DNA from: Aeromicrobium sp. Leaf350
GTDB taxonomy: Bacteria; Actinomycetota; Actinomycetes; Propionibacteriales; Nocardioidaceae
Length of the DNA stretch: 64,000 nucleotides
Reading direction: 5' to 3'
Assembly: GCF_916858655.1 (NCBI RefSeq)
Contig: NZ_CAKASL010000002.1
Span: 620,001 to 684,000 of the forward strand
In this document: positions 1-8,082 of the stretch, piece after piece
Position numbering within the stretch: the stretch's first letter is position 1
Layout of the letters: each line of letters begins with the position of its first letter
The notes under the pieces: model-generated
Database searches by the model: none
What the model saw: only the letters and a program-made list of their open reading frames with translations
Told to the model about the DNA's origin: nothing
Translations under genes and position numbers: made by a program

Positions 1-458
1 ACGTGGGCGTCCTGGCCGCGGGGCACGCCGAGCAGCCACCAGCCGCCGTCGGACGCGGGGCCCAGCACGGTGGACCCGTCTAGGACCGCCGCCCCGGCCT
101 GCTCGTAGTCGTCGACGGTGACCTGGGGGGAGTCCATCCCGACCTGCACCACTCCGTGGCCGGAGTCCGCGTCGAGGTGCGCGTTCGCGAGGCGCTCGCC
201 GAACGTCTCGCCGCGCTGCGGGACGACCCGGGTGGCGGTGAGTGCGGCAGCGATCTCGTCGCCGCGAGCGGCGTCGTGGAGGTCGCCCGTCATTGCGACG
301 ACGACGGGCCAGCCGACGGCGATCGCGGTCTCGAGCGTGTCGAGCAGCGAGGCGGCCGCGACCTCGGCTGCCTGGGCGTGGCCGCGCTCGCGACCGATAC
401 GGGTCTTGGCGAATCCGGCCACGGGGGCCTTCGCGACGACCAGGAGGGTCGGGTTCAT
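1..458 (-). CDS. DUF2064 (TIGR04282-type) transferase-like protein, C-terminus outside window
   Basis: The reverse strand encodes a protein starting MNPTLLVVAKAPVAG, followed by F-A-K-T-R. The K-A-P-x-x-G-x-x-K-T-R signature is typical of the DUF2064/TIGR04282 family, which has a nucleotide-diphospho-sugar transferase (GT-A) fold. About 152 codons are present, and the reading frame runs off the left window edge, so the protein is incomplete only because of the window. Its start overlaps the stop of the upstream glycosyltransferase gene by four bases (ATGA), indicating one transcript. Family members commonly sit next to GT2 enzymes; the actual substrate is unknown. Confidence 0.8.
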   Translation of the reverse strand, partial: MNPTLLVVAKAPVAGFAKTRIGRERGHAQAAEVAAASLLDTLETAIAVGWPVVVAMTGDLHDAARGDEIAAALTATRVVPQRGETFGERLANAHLDADSGHGVVQVGMDSPQVTVDDYEQAGAAVLDGSTVLGPASDGGWWLLGVPRGQDAH

Positions 459-1117
459 CGCAACACCCCGGCGAAGTCGTGGATCACGCGCGCCGTGCCC
501 TTGACGGACCCGGAGACCTTGGAGCGGGTCCCGGCGGCCCGGTGGCCGTAGGGGACGTCGATCTCGTGCACGGTCCAGCCCGCGGCCGCGGCCTTGAGCA
601 TGAGCTCGAGGGGGTAGCCGAAGCGTCGGTCCTCGACGCCGAGCGCCAGGAGGTCCTCACGGCGGCACACCCGCATGGGGGCCAGGTCGTGGATGCCGAA
701 GCCGCTGCGGCGCCGGATCATGGTCGCCAGCGCGAGCGTCCCGGCGCGGGCGTGCCAGGGCCAGACCCCGCGCTCGATCGGGCGTCGGCGACCGATCGCC
801 ATCGTCGCGCCACCTCCGCGCACGATGTCGAGCATCGGGACCAGGTCGGCCAGGCGCATCGAGGCGTCGCCGTCGATCACGGCGACGTGCTCCGCGGTCG
901 CCGCCAGTACTCCGGCGTGCACTGCGGCCCCGTAGCCGGGACGCGGCTCCTCGACGACCGTGGCGCCGAGCGACCGGGCCACGTCGGCCGTGCCGTCGGT
1001 CGATCCGTTGTCGACGACGATCACGTGCCAGCCGTCGGGGACGTCGGCGAGCACGGTCGGAAGGGCCAGGGCCTCGTCACGACACGGGATCACGACGTCA
1101 CAGGTCCTCATACCCAT
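455..1117 (-). CDS. Family 2 glycosyltransferase (dolichyl-phosphate mannosyltransferase-like)
   Basis: This 220-residue protein opens with a GT2 nucleotide-binding strand (V-V-I-P-C-R-D-E near residues 8-15). It has D-N-G-S-T-D-G at 36-42 and an acidic D-G-D-A-S at 82-86 that is the likely metal/sugar-nucleotide motif. There is no membrane segment, so it probably acts at the cytoplasmic face, transferring a sugar to a lipid or other acceptor. The ATG at 1117 is chosen because a TAGCGT -10 box ends six bases upstream, giving a leaderless start; an internal ATG two codons later is the alternative. It is co-transcribed with the DUF2064 gene. Confidence 0.85.
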   Translation of the reverse strand: MGMRTCDVVIPCRDEALALPTVLADVPDGWHVIVVDNGSTDGTADVARSLGATVVEEPRPGYGAAVHAGVLAATAEHVAVIDGDASMRLADLVPMLDIVRGGGATMAIGRRRPIERGVWPWHARAGTLALATMIRRRSGFGIHDLAPMRVCRREDLLALGVEDRRFGYPLELMLKAAAAGWTVHEIDVPYGHRAAGTRSKVSGSVKGTARVIHDFAGVLR

Positions 1118-1123
1118 GATTCG

Positions 1124-1129
1124 ACGCTA
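1124..1129 (-). promoter_or_regulatory. -10 box of leaderless promoter for the GT2 gene
   Basis: TAGCGT on the reverse strand lies six bases before the ATG at 1117. It fits the actinobacterial TANNNT -10 pattern and implies transcription starting at the start codon. No clear -35 box is visible. Confidence 0.5.
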
Positions 1130-1205
1130 CGGCTTCCTCGTATTGGTCGCGCGGCGACAATTCTGGTCACCCTCCACCTGACCGGCAGCCGGGTGGTGGC
1201 CCCCC

Positions 1206-1211
1206 TACGCT
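1206..1211 (+). promoter_or_regulatory. -10 box of leaderless promoter for the membrane protein gene at 1219
   Basis: TACGCT is followed by seven bases and then the GTG at 1219. Together with the reverse promoter at 1124-1129 it makes the short 1118-1218 gap a divergent promoter region. Confidence 0.5.
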
Positions 1212-1218
1212 GGAGTCC

Positions 1219-2625
1219 GTGAGAGACCGCCTGTACTCCCGCCGGGCTGCCCTGATCTCCGCCGCTGCCGGTGCCGTGCTCGTCGCCCTGGCCGTCTACG
1301 TGCCTCGCTGGACCGGTGAGGACGTCAAGGTCAACTGGCCGCCCCTGCACGCCGACTGGGATCCCCGCATCGGCCTGCTGACGATCCCGGCGGTGCTGAT
1401 CGGCATCGTCCTCGTGCTGGTGCTGCCACGCCTGGCCGCCACCCTGTCGTGGCGCCGGACGCTGGTGCTGGCCTACGTCGCCACCTGGGCCTGGACCATG
1501 GCCGTCGCGATGACCGAGGGCCCAGACGGTCTCTCCCGCGTCTTCGACGTGGAGGAGCGCCCCGGCGAGTACGTCTTCGACGCCCAACGCGTGGACGCCA
1601 TCCTGCCGATGCTCCGGACCTTCATCGAGCACATCCCGATGGACTCCCCGGACAACTGGAAGACCCACGTCGCCGGTCACCCGCCGGGCGCGCTGCTGTT
1701 CTTCGTCCTGCTCGACCGGCTCGGCATCACCGACCCGTTCTGGATCGGCGTCGTCGTCGTCTCGGTCGGGAGCACCGCGATCGTCGCCGTGCTGGTCACC
1801 CTCAAGGTCCTCGCGTCGGAGAAGCTCGCGCGCGCGGCCCTTCCGTGGATCGTGCTGGCTCCGGTGGCCGTCTACATGGGCGTCAACGGTGACGCCGTCT
1901 TCACCGCGGTGGCGGCGTGGGGGCTGTGCCTGCTCGCGATCGCCACCCGCGTCCCACGCCACCGTGTTGCCGCCGGGATCGGCGCTGGTCTGCTGCTCGG
2001 GTTCTGCGTGTACCTGTCGTACGGGCTGGTGCTGCTGGGAATCCTCGCGCTCGCCGTGCTGTGGATCGGACGCTCGTGGCGGGCCCTGCCGTGGGCGCTC
2101 GGTGGTGCCCTCGTGGTGGCAGCGGCGTTCACCGCGGCCGGGTTCCACTGGTGGGAGGCGTACCCGGTGCTGCGGGAGCGCTACTACGACGGCATCGCCT
2201 CCGAGCGGGCCTACTCGTACTGGGTGTGGGCCGACGTCGCGGCGTGGACCTTCACCGTCGGCCTCGCCGTGTGGGCCGCCTTCCCGCGAGGCGTGCAAGC
2301 CCTCCGCGGCGCCGTCGGCCCCCGGTTCCTCCTCGCGGACTCGCGCATGGAGGAGACCTCGGACGTGGTCCCGGGCGACGACGCCGCGGAGAGCCCGCGC
2401 GACCGCACGGTGCTGGCGGCCCTCGCCGCCGCGGCACTGCTGACGATCCTGGCGGCGACCCTCTCGGGCATGAGCAAGGCCGAGGTCGAGCGCATCTGGA
2501 TGCCGTTCACGATCTGGGTCGTCGCCCTGCCCCTGCTGCTCCCGCGGCGCTGGCACCCGCCGCTGCTCGCCTCGCAGGTCGTCATCGCCCTGCTGGTGCA
2601 GCACTTGCTGCTGACGCGCTGGTAG
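1219..2625 (+). CDS. Polytopic membrane protein, probable GT-C-type glycosyltransferase
   Basis: The product is 468 residues with roughly eleven hydrophobic segments spread over its whole length. An extracytoplasmic loop carries G-H-P-P-G-A-L-L-F near residue 155, resembling the H-P-P loop of lipid-linked-sugar-dependent GT-C enzymes. A second conserved-looking stretch, S-K-A-E-V-E-R-I-W, lies near the C-terminus. The likely role is transfer of a sugar from a polyprenyl carrier to an envelope acceptor, which suits the flanking GT2 and epimerase genes. GTG is the start because of the leaderless promoter. It ends five bases from the convergent epimerase gene. Exact substrate unknown. Confidence 0.65.
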   Translation: MRDRLYSRRAALISAAAGAVLVALAVYVPRWTGEDVKVNWPPLHADWDPRIGLLTIPAVLIGIVLVLVLPRLAATLSWRRTLVLAYVATWAWTMAVAMTEGPDGLSRVFDVEERPGEYVFDAQRVDAILPMLRTFIEHIPMDSPDNWKTHVAGHPPGALLFFVLLDRLGITDPFWIGVVVVSVGSTAIVAVLVTLKVLASEKLARAALPWIVLAPVAVYMGVNGDAVFTAVAAWGLCLLAIATRVPRHRVAAGIGAGLLLGFCVYLSYGLVLLGILALAVLWIGRSWRALPWALGGALVVAAAFTAAGFHWWEAYPVLRERYYDGIASERAYSYWVWADVAAWTFTVGLAVWAAFPRGVQALRGAVGPRFLLADSRMEETSDVVPGDDAAESPRDRTVLAALAAAALLTILAATLSGMSKAEVERIWMPFTIWVVALPLLLPRRWHPPLLASQVVIALLVQHLLLTRW

Positions 2626-2630
2626 GCGCG

Positions 2631-3671
2631 TCAGCGCGTCCGGAGCGGGTCGGTCGCGAGCCGCGCGAGGCCGTCCTCGGGCGCGATCTCGGCCGTGAAG
2701 CCCAGACCCTCCCGCGCCGCGTCGGGGGAGGCGACCACGTGGCGCACGTCGAAGCGGCGGAAGTCACCCGTCAGGACCGGCTCGTCGCCACCGGCGGCCC
2801 GGGCGAGCGTAGCCGCCATCTCGCCGATCGTGAAGGTGCGTCCTGACGCGACGTTGTAGGCGGTGAGTCCGGTCGGGTGCTGCCCGACCTGCTCGAGTGC
2901 GAGGACGTTCGCGCGGGCGACGTCGTGCACGTGCACGAAGTCGCGCACCTGTCGGCCGTCCTCGAAGACGCGGGGGGCCTCGCCGCGGGCGATCGCCGAC
3001 CGGAAGATCGCGGCCACACCGGAGTACGGCGTGTCCGCGGGCATCCCCGGGCCGTACACGTTGTGGTAGCGCAGGGCGATCGCCCGGGCGCCCTGCAGCG
3101 TGCACCAGGCGGCCGCGTAGTGCTCCTGGGCCACCTTCGACGCGGCGTAGCTCGTGCGCGGCAGGAAGGGCGTCGACTCGTCGATCTCGCGCCACGTGAT
3201 CTCGCCGCCGCACTGCGGGCACCGCGGATCGAACCGACCTGCCTCGAGGTCGTCGTCGCGCCGGACCGCGGGGGGAACGTCGCCGTCGCGCTCGCACGCG
3301 TAGCGGCCGTCTCCGTAGACGACCATCGACGAGGCCACCACCAGGTCGACGACGCCCGTCCGCGCCATGGCGGCCAGGAGTCGGGCGGTCGCCGCGTCGT
3401 TGTGCTCCGCATAGGCGGGGAGGTCCTGCGCGTCGACACCGTTGCCCACCATCGCGGCCTGGTGGCAGACGACGTCGACACCGGCGAGCAGGTCGTCGAC
3501 GTCGTCGGTCCGCAGGTCGCGTCGCGCGATCGAGGGATCGGGGGCGACGTCGGGCCCGTGGGCGGCCGCCAGGTACGCGTCGAGCCCGACGACCTCGTGG
3601 TCGCGGGCCCGGGCCTGCTCCGCGATGTGGGTGCCGATGAAGCCGGCGGCCCCGGTGAGCAGGATCCTCAC
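2631..3671 (-). CDS. NAD-dependent sugar epimerase/dehydratase with Cys-rich insertion
   Basis: This 346-residue short-chain dehydrogenase starts with the Rossmann motif G-A-A-G-F-I-G and has the catalytic Y-A-A-S-K (YxxxK). Between the nucleotide-binding and catalytic parts lies an insertion with C-E-R-D, then C-P-Q-C-G-G, which looks like a small zinc ribbon. Similar insertions occur in some dTDP-rhamnose 4-epimerase-like proteins. GTG at 3671 is preferred to upstream codons because it makes a four-base GTGA overlap with the MTA phosphorylase stop. It is the last gene of a four-gene reverse-strand operon from 6103. The sugar nucleotide used is not determinable. Confidence 0.8.
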   Translation of the reverse strand: MRILLTGAAGFIGTHIAEQARARDHEVVGLDAYLAAAHGPDVAPDPSIARRDLRTDDVDDLLAGVDVVCHQAAMVGNGVDAQDLPAYAEHNDAATARLLAAMARTGVVDLVVASSMVVYGDGRYACERDGDVPPAVRRDDDLEAGRFDPRCPQCGGEITWREIDESTPFLPRTSYAASKVAQEHYAAAWCTLQGARAIALRYHNVYGPGMPADTPYSGVAAIFRSAIARGEAPRVFEDGRQVRDFVHVHDVARANVLALEQVGQHPTGLTAYNVASGRTFTIGEMAATLARAAGGDEPVLTGDFRRFDVRHVVASPDAAREGLGFTAEIAPEDGLARLATDPLRTR

Positions 3672-4465
3672 GGCAGCTCGATCGACAGCGTCATCCCGTC
3701 GAGGGCCGACCCGCAGTCGCACGTGCGGTCACCGATGCCGCCGACGACCGAGCGCAGGGCGTCCTTGAGGGTGTCGGTGTGCGAGGCGAAGACGCGGAAG
3801 ACCTCGTCCATGCTGACCGAGGAGGCGGAGTCGACGCCGGCGTCGTGGTCGGTGACGAGGGCCACGGTGGCGTAGCAGAGCGCGAGCTCGCGCGCGAGGA
3901 CCGCCTCCGGGTGCCCGGTCATGTTGATGATGCTGCCGCCCTGCGCGGTGTACCACTGCGACTCGGCCCGGGTGGAGAACCGGGGACCCTCGATGACGAC
4001 CATCGTGCCGCCGTCGACCGGGTCGTGGCCGGCCAGGCCCTCCACGAGGTGACCGCGGAGCCGCGGGCAGTACGGATCGGCGAACGACAGGTGCACGGCG
4101 CCCTCGTCGTAGTAGGTCTGCGTGCGGCCCGACGTGCGGTCGACGAGCTGGTCGGGCACGACGAACGTGCCGGGGCCGAGCTCGGGGCGCAGCCCTCCGA
4201 CAGCGCACGGCGCCAGCACCTGGCGCACCCCGAGGCTCCTCAGGGCCCAGAGGTTGGCGCGGTACGGCACCCGGTGCGCGGGGAACTGGTGGTTCGGTCC
4301 GTGCCGAGGCAGGAACGCGACGTCGCGGCCGTCCACCGAGCCGATCGAGATCGGCGCGGACGGGGGGCCGTACGGGGTGTCGACCTCGACCTGGACCGGG
4401 TCCTCGAGGAACGTGTAGAAGCCGGATCCGCCGATCACGGCCACCTCGGCGCTGGGAGCAGTCAC
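3668..4465 (-). CDS. mtnP: S-methyl-5'-thioadenosine phosphorylase
   Basis: The 265-residue protein matches the MTA phosphorylase/PNP family. It starts with V-A-V-I-G-G-S-G-F-Y and contains the R-H-G-P-N-H phosphate-site motif, A-N-L-W-A-L, and the late M-T-G-H-P-E-A motif. It cleaves methylthioadenosine, a by-product of polyamine synthesis, into adenine and methylthioribose-1-phosphate in the cytoplasm. The length is normal. It starts with GTG, lies 13 bases after the small membrane protein gene, and overlaps the epimerase gene by four bases. A substrate preference for inosine cannot be excluded. Confidence 0.85.
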   Translation of the reverse strand: MTAPSAEVAVIGGSGFYTFLEDPVQVEVDTPYGPPSAPISIGSVDGRDVAFLPRHGPNHQFPAHRVPYRANLWALRSLGVRQVLAPCAVGGLRPELGPGTFVVPDQLVDRTSGRTQTYYDEGAVHLSFADPYCPRLRGHLVEGLAGHDPVDGGTMVVIEGPRFSTRAESQWYTAQGGSIINMTGHPEAVLARELALCYATVALVTDHDAGVDSASSVSMDEVFRVFASHTDTLKDALRSVVGGIGDRTCDCGSALDGMTLSIELP

Positions 4466-4478
4466 GTCTCAGAGCATG

Positions 4479-4907
4479 TCATCCGGCGTCGGCCGCGGTG
4501 CGTCCGGCTGCACGGGCCCGACGACGCAGTCCGGCGACGACCGCTGCTCCTGCGAGGACGCCGGTCAGCACGAGCCAGCTCAGCAGGTACGGACGGTTCA
4601 GGATCGTGTCGTTGTCGGGCTTGCCGCCCTGTCCGCTGAGGACGGGGAGGAACACGACGGTGAGGGTCGCCCACACCAGGAACGCGAGGCCCGTCACGGC
4701 ACGGAAGTGATGGGGGAGCAGGCGTGACGCGACGATGCCGAGGCCGACCGTGAGGGGGGCGAGCACGGCGTCGTGGACCAGGATGCCGCCGGCCAGCCAG
4801 GTGCCGGTCGAGAGCAGACGGTCGCTCGTGAAGTCGCGCATGAGCCAGACGCCCCACAGCCCGAACCCGACGCCGGCGACGAGGAGGAGAGCACGGACGG
4901 CCCTCAT
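4479..4907 (-). CDS. Small four-helix membrane protein, function unknown
   Basis: The protein has 142 residues and about four transmembrane helices: near 5-23, 35-60, 68-92 and 108-127. There is a polar loop with G-K-P-D-N-D near residue 96 and a basic, alanine-rich C-terminal tail. The ATG at 4907 overlaps the stop of the molybdopterin oxidoreductase gene (ATGA), so the two are translationally coupled. No family is recognised with confidence. Position suggests a partner or accessory of the membrane oxidoreductase. Confidence 0.7.
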   Translation of the reverse strand: MRAVRALLLVAGVGFGLWGVWLMRDFTSDRLLSTGTWLAGGILVHDAVLAPLTVGLGIVASRLLPHHFRAVTGLAFLVWATLTVVFLPVLSGQGGKPDNDTILNRPYLLSWLVLTGVLAGAAVVAGLRRRARAAGRTAADAG

Positions 4908-6103
4908 GAGCGCACCTCCAGCTGCTGGACCCACTTCGTCTGGAGCACGCCCGGACGGTTCGGCGCGATGATGCGGCAGGGGTAGCCGTGGTCGAGGCTC
5001 AGCGTCTCGCCGTTGAGCTCGAGCGCGAGCATCGTGCGGGGGTCCTCGACGAACTGCTTCGGGAGCACCGAGACCCCGAACGCGCCCTTGGTCTGCAGCG
5101 ACCGCACGACGATGTCGGAGCGCGGATCGGCTCCGGCCAGCGCGATGAGGTCGCGCACCGAGACGCCGGTCCACTCCGCGTTGCGGCTCCACCCCTCGAC
5201 GCAGGCGATGGGCAGACGGTGGGTCTGCTGCGGCAGGGCGGCCAGCTGCTCGCGGTCGAAGGTCATCGTGGTGCCGCCGACGATGAGCTCCAGGACGAAG
5301 TTCGGATCCATCGCCGTCTCGTCGGCGCCGGCGGCCTTCGCGGTGCGGTTGATCGGCAGACCCTGCGGACCCTCGCCGTCACGGACCGCGAAGACGGAGA
5401 TCTTGCGCAGGAAGGGGACCGTCTGGCCGGCGGTCAGCAGCGCGGCGAGACCGGCCGAGACGAGCGCGCCCCCGAGGACCGTGCGCCGGGTGAGCAAGTC
5501 GTCGTCCGTCGGGCGCTCGTCGGGCGAGTCGTTCGGGCCGTCGTCGGTGCCTTCGTCGAGGGGGGCACCCAGCGCCTGGCGGATGACCGGCAGCTTCACC
5601 GCGATGTGCACCAGCAGCGAGCCGATCGCGACCCAGGCGACGGCGTAGTGCGTCGCGCGGAAGCTGAAGTCCCACGGGTACCACTGCGCGATGTTCAGCA
5701 GGCCGCTGGCGAGCATGAAGATCGAGGCGCCCACCAGGGCACCGATCGACGCCCGCTCGAGGGCCTCGACGAGCAGCGCGCGGGGACCCCGCGGAGGACG
5801 GATGAAGAGTCGGGGGAAGACCGACCAGAGCTTGACGAGGATCAGCGGGATCGAGGCGATGCCGGTGATCACGTGGGTGCCCTGCGTGATGCGGTACAGC
5901 TGCGTCGGCTGCGGACCGATGGGCAGCCAGCCGGGCGGGTCGTACTGGACGTGGCTCCAGAGCCCGGTGAGGAAGCAGATGCCGAAGGCCACGCCGAGCA
6001 CGATGCCCACGCGGGCCGACAGGCCCGTGCCTCGGGCGCGGCTCGTGAAGTCGTCCGGCCGGGGGATCAAACGTTCGACGTCGTCGACGGTCGGGAGCCT
6101 CAT
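4904..6103 (-). CDS. Membrane-bound molybdopterin-dependent oxidoreductase
   Basis: The 399-residue protein combines an N-terminal cytochrome-b561-like membrane part with a C-terminal sulfite-oxidase-type molybdopterin domain. The membrane part (residues 30-185) has about four helices with His residues that could hold haem. A linker and a further helix around 205-225 precede the cofactor domain, in which I-A-C-V-E-G-W-S carries the cysteine expected to ligate molybdenum. It probably oxidises or reduces a small substrate at the outer face and passes electrons to the quinone pool. A GAGGAGG ribosome site lies eight bases before ATG. It heads the 6103-2631 operon; its cofactor genes lie at 7033-14678. 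Confidence 0.8.
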   Translation of the reverse strand: MRLPTVDDVERLIPRPDDFTSRARGTGLSARVGIVLGVAFGICFLTGLWSHVQYDPPGWLPIGPQPTQLYRITQGTHVITGIASIPLILVKLWSVFPRLFIRPPRGPRALLVEALERASIGALVGASIFMLASGLLNIAQWYPWDFSFRATHYAVAWVAIGSLLVHIAVKLPVIRQALGAPLDEGTDDGPNDSPDERPTDDDLLTRRTVLGGALVSAGLAALLTAGQTVPFLRKISVFAVRDGEGPQGLPINRTAKAAGADETAMDPNFVLELIVGGTTMTFDREQLAALPQQTHRLPIACVEGWSRNAEWTGVSVRDLIALAGADPRSDIVVRSLQTKGAFGVSVLPKQFVEDPRTMLALELNGETLSLDHGYPCRIIAPNRPGVLQTKWVQQLEVRS

Positions 6104-6182
6104 GACCGCACCTCCTCGTTCTCACGCCACAGGATCTGCAGCTCGCGACCGGCTGGTCCCGAACCTAGTGCCACGAAAGGGC

Positions 6183-6217
6183 AGCGCCCCGCACTTCCGT
6201 GAGGAAGGCGGGGCGCT
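6183..6217 (-). terminator. Intrinsic terminator after the lipoprotein gene
   Basis: A 10-base-pair perfect stem (AGCGCCCCGC with GCGGGGCGCT) encloses a 15-base loop. Read on the reverse strand it lies about 20 bases after the lipoprotein stop and is followed by a short CCCTTT tract. It separates that gene from the oxidoreductase operon. Confidence 0.6.
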
Positions 6218-6238
6218 ACCGGTCAGTCAGTCGTCGGC

Positions 6239-6925
6239 TCAGGCAGCCGGCGTCGTGTTGACCGTGATCTTCGCGACGCCCACGAGGAGCTGGTCGGTCA
6301 CGGCGTCGGTGCCGAAGGTCTCGTTGAGGAGACCGGCAGCGACGGGCGAGATGAAGACCTTGGTGCCCTCGAGGATGGCGGTGTCACCCTCGGTCTGGAG
6401 CGGCTTCAGCGTCGCGCCACGCAGCTGGAACAGGAAGGCGCTGGTGACGACGGTCTCGCCGTTGACCGAGACGTCGCCGTAGACCCGCGAGATGCCGGGG
6501 TCGACGTTGAAGTTGGTCAGCTCGACGACGGTGTCGCCGGCGGTCAGCGACAGGCCCGAGCCCTCGTGCTGGACCTGGCCGATGACGTACGGCTTGGCCG
6601 TGCCGGGCTCGAAGTAGGTCACGTTGCCGCCGGTGATCGGGAAGTTGATCGAGCCGTCGGCGAGGGTCGCGGTGCCCACGGTGCCGGGCGTCAGGCCCAG
6701 GGTCGTGAGGGCCTCGGCGAAGCCGGCGTCCAGGAGGATGCCGGTGTCGACACCCGAGAGGGCGTTGATGCGGGCGACCGGCTCGGCGACCGAGTTCGAG
6801 TCCGAGCTGGAGCCGGAGTCGCTGTCGTCGGTGGACGAGCAAGCGGCCAGCGGCAGCGAGATGACGGCGGCGAGCGCCAGGCCCGTCATGACCTTGCGAG
6901 TCTTGTGCGTGCGGATGGTGCTCAT
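6239..6925 (-). CDS. Secreted lipoprotein, predicted SigK-dependent
   Basis: The 228-residue protein has a lipoprotein signal peptide (positive start, hydrophobic core 13-28, lipobox L-A-A-C with Cys at 29). A Ser/Asp-rich linker follows to about residue 46, then a beta-rich domain with repeated patterns such as F-P-I-T-G-G-N-V and S-G-L-S-L-T-A-G-D. The domain recalls actinobacterial surface lipoproteins but is not a fasciclin domain that I can recognise, and its function is unknown. ATG at 6925 has a GAAGG ribosome site. Upstream at 6966-6996 is the same promoter motif found before sigK, so it is likely a member of that sigma factor's regulon. Confidence 0.75.
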   Translation of the reverse strand: MSTIRTHKTRKVMTGLALAAVISLPLAACSSTDDSDSGSSSDSNSVAEPVARINALSGVDTGILLDAGFAEALTTLGLTPGTVGTATLADGSINFPITGGNVTYFEPGTAKPYVIGQVQHEGSGLSLTAGDTVVELTNFNVDPGISRVYGDVSVNGETVVTSAFLFQLRGATLKPLQTEGDTAILEGTKVFISPVAAGLLNETFGTDAVTDQLLVGVAKITVNTTPAA

Positions 6926-6965
6926 GAGAATGTCCTTCGATTGACTGATCGTGCGTACACCTGTG

Positions 6966-6996
6966 TTTCGGCACCCCCGGGGGAGCGGATGGGTCG
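6966..6996 (-). promoter_or_regulatory. SigK-type promoter of the lipoprotein gene
   Basis: On the reverse strand the sequence reads CGACCCATCC, 15 bases, CCGAAA. The -35 part is CCATCC at 6987-6992 and the -10 part CCGAAA at 6966-6971. This agrees with the reported mycobacterial SigK consensus (CCATCC / CCGAAT). It is almost identical to the site in front of sigK at 45084-45114. Confidence 0.7.
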
Positions 6997-7020
6997 ATGT
7001 CGAAAAAGTTTCTGAGCGGA

Positions 7021-7026
7021 TACGAT
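7021..7026 (+). promoter_or_regulatory. -10 box of leaderless promoter for the Mo regulator
   Basis: TACGAT is followed by six bases and ATG at 7033. This supports that start over the in-frame ATG at 6997. Confidence 0.5.
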
Positions 7027-7032
7027 CCGGGC

Positions 7033-8082
7033 ATGAGTGACAGGATCCAGGCATCGCGCCGGGTACAGCACGAGCGACGGGCTCGCGGCTGGTCGCAGGC
7101 CGAGCTGGCCCGGCGGTCCGGGGTGACCCGCCAGCTCGTGGGTGCCGTCGAGTCGGGCCGCCACGACCCGGGCGTCTCGGCCGCGCTCGGCCTGGCCCGG
7201 GCCCTCGACACCACGGTGGAGCGCCTGTTCGCGCCGCGCGCCTCGGCCGCGGTCGACGTCCTGGGCGAGGTGCGCCCACCCGGCACCGCCGTCGTCGGAG
7301 CCCTCGTCGGCGACACCCTGGTGTCGGTTCCGCGCGGGTACGGGGCGGACGGATCCGAGTCGTGGTCGCTGGCCGACGGCGTCTGGGACGGGCGCGAGGT
7401 GGCGTGGCTGCCCGGCGGAGCACCGGCCGACCTGGTGCTGGCCGGCTGCGACCCCGTCATGGGGCTGCTGACCGGGCTGGTCGACCGCGCCGGGCACCGC
7501 GTGCTCGGCACACACGCCTCGACGGGTCGCTCGATCGCCGCCCTCGCGGCCGGACGGGTGCACGGGGTGCTGGTGCACGCGCGTCCCGGAGAGCTCCCCG
7601 AGCCGCCGCTGCCCGTGCGCCGTTGGCACGTCGCCCAGTGGCAGGTCGGACTCGCGGCGCTGGGCGCCGGGAGCGTGCCGCCGATCGAGCAGATCGCCGA
7701 GCGACGCCCGGTCGTCGTCCAGCGTGATCCCGGCGCAGGGACGCAGCAGGCGTTCGCGCGGGCCCTGCGCGGCACGGGCGCGGACGTCGACCTCCCGGGA
7801 CCGATCGGTACCGGCCACGTCGACGTCGCCCGACGCGTGCTTCACGGCGCGGGCGAGGCCGGGGTGCTGATGGAACCGGCCGCACTGGCACTCGGGCTCG
7901 CCTTCGCCCCGCTCGAGACCCACGCGGTCGAGCTCTGGCTCGCCGAGGAGTGGGTGAGCCTCCCGGCCGCGACCGCTCTGCTCGAGGTGCTGAGCAGCGA
8001 GGCCCTCGTCCGCCGCGCACGTCTGCTCGGCGGCTACGACCCGTCCGGCTGCGGATCGCCCGTGGACGGGGGGACACGATGA
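7033..8082 (+). CDS. HTH regulator fused to a substrate-binding domain, probable molybdate-responsive regulator
   Basis: The 349-residue protein has an XRE-type helix-turn-helix at residues 10-60 (W-S-Q-A-E-L-A then V-T-R-Q-L-V-G-A-V-E). A long C-terminal region follows that resembles periplasmic-binding-protein domains of the molybdate-sensing one-component regulators. It lacks a signal peptide, so it acts inside the cell. Its stop overlaps modA by four bases (ATGA), making it the first gene of a reg-modABC operon. That position strongly suggests it senses molybdate or cofactor status and controls the operon, but direct ligand residues cannot be assigned here. Confidence 0.75.
   Translation: MSDRIQASRRVQHERRARGWSQAELARRSGVTRQLVGAVESGRHDPGVSAALGLARALDTTVERLFAPRASAAVDVLGEVRPPGTAVVGALVGDTLVSVPRGYGADGSESWSLADGVWDGREVAWLPGGAPADLVLAGCDPVMGLLTGLVDRAGHRVLGTHASTGRSIAALAAGRVHGVLVHARPGELPEPPLPVRRWHVAQWQVGLAALGAGSVPPIEQIAERRPVVVQRDPGAGTQQAFARALRGTGADVDLPGPIGTGHVDVARRVLHGAGEAGVLMEPAALALGLAFAPLETHAVELWLAEEWVSLPAATALLEVLSSEALVRRARLLGGYDPSGCGSPVDGGTR

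Noticed and set aside
6239..6925. Fasciclin (MPT70/MPT83) identity for the SigK-linked lipoprotein
   Set aside because: No FAS1 motif pattern recognised; only the promoter, not the domain, matches the mycobacterial regulon.
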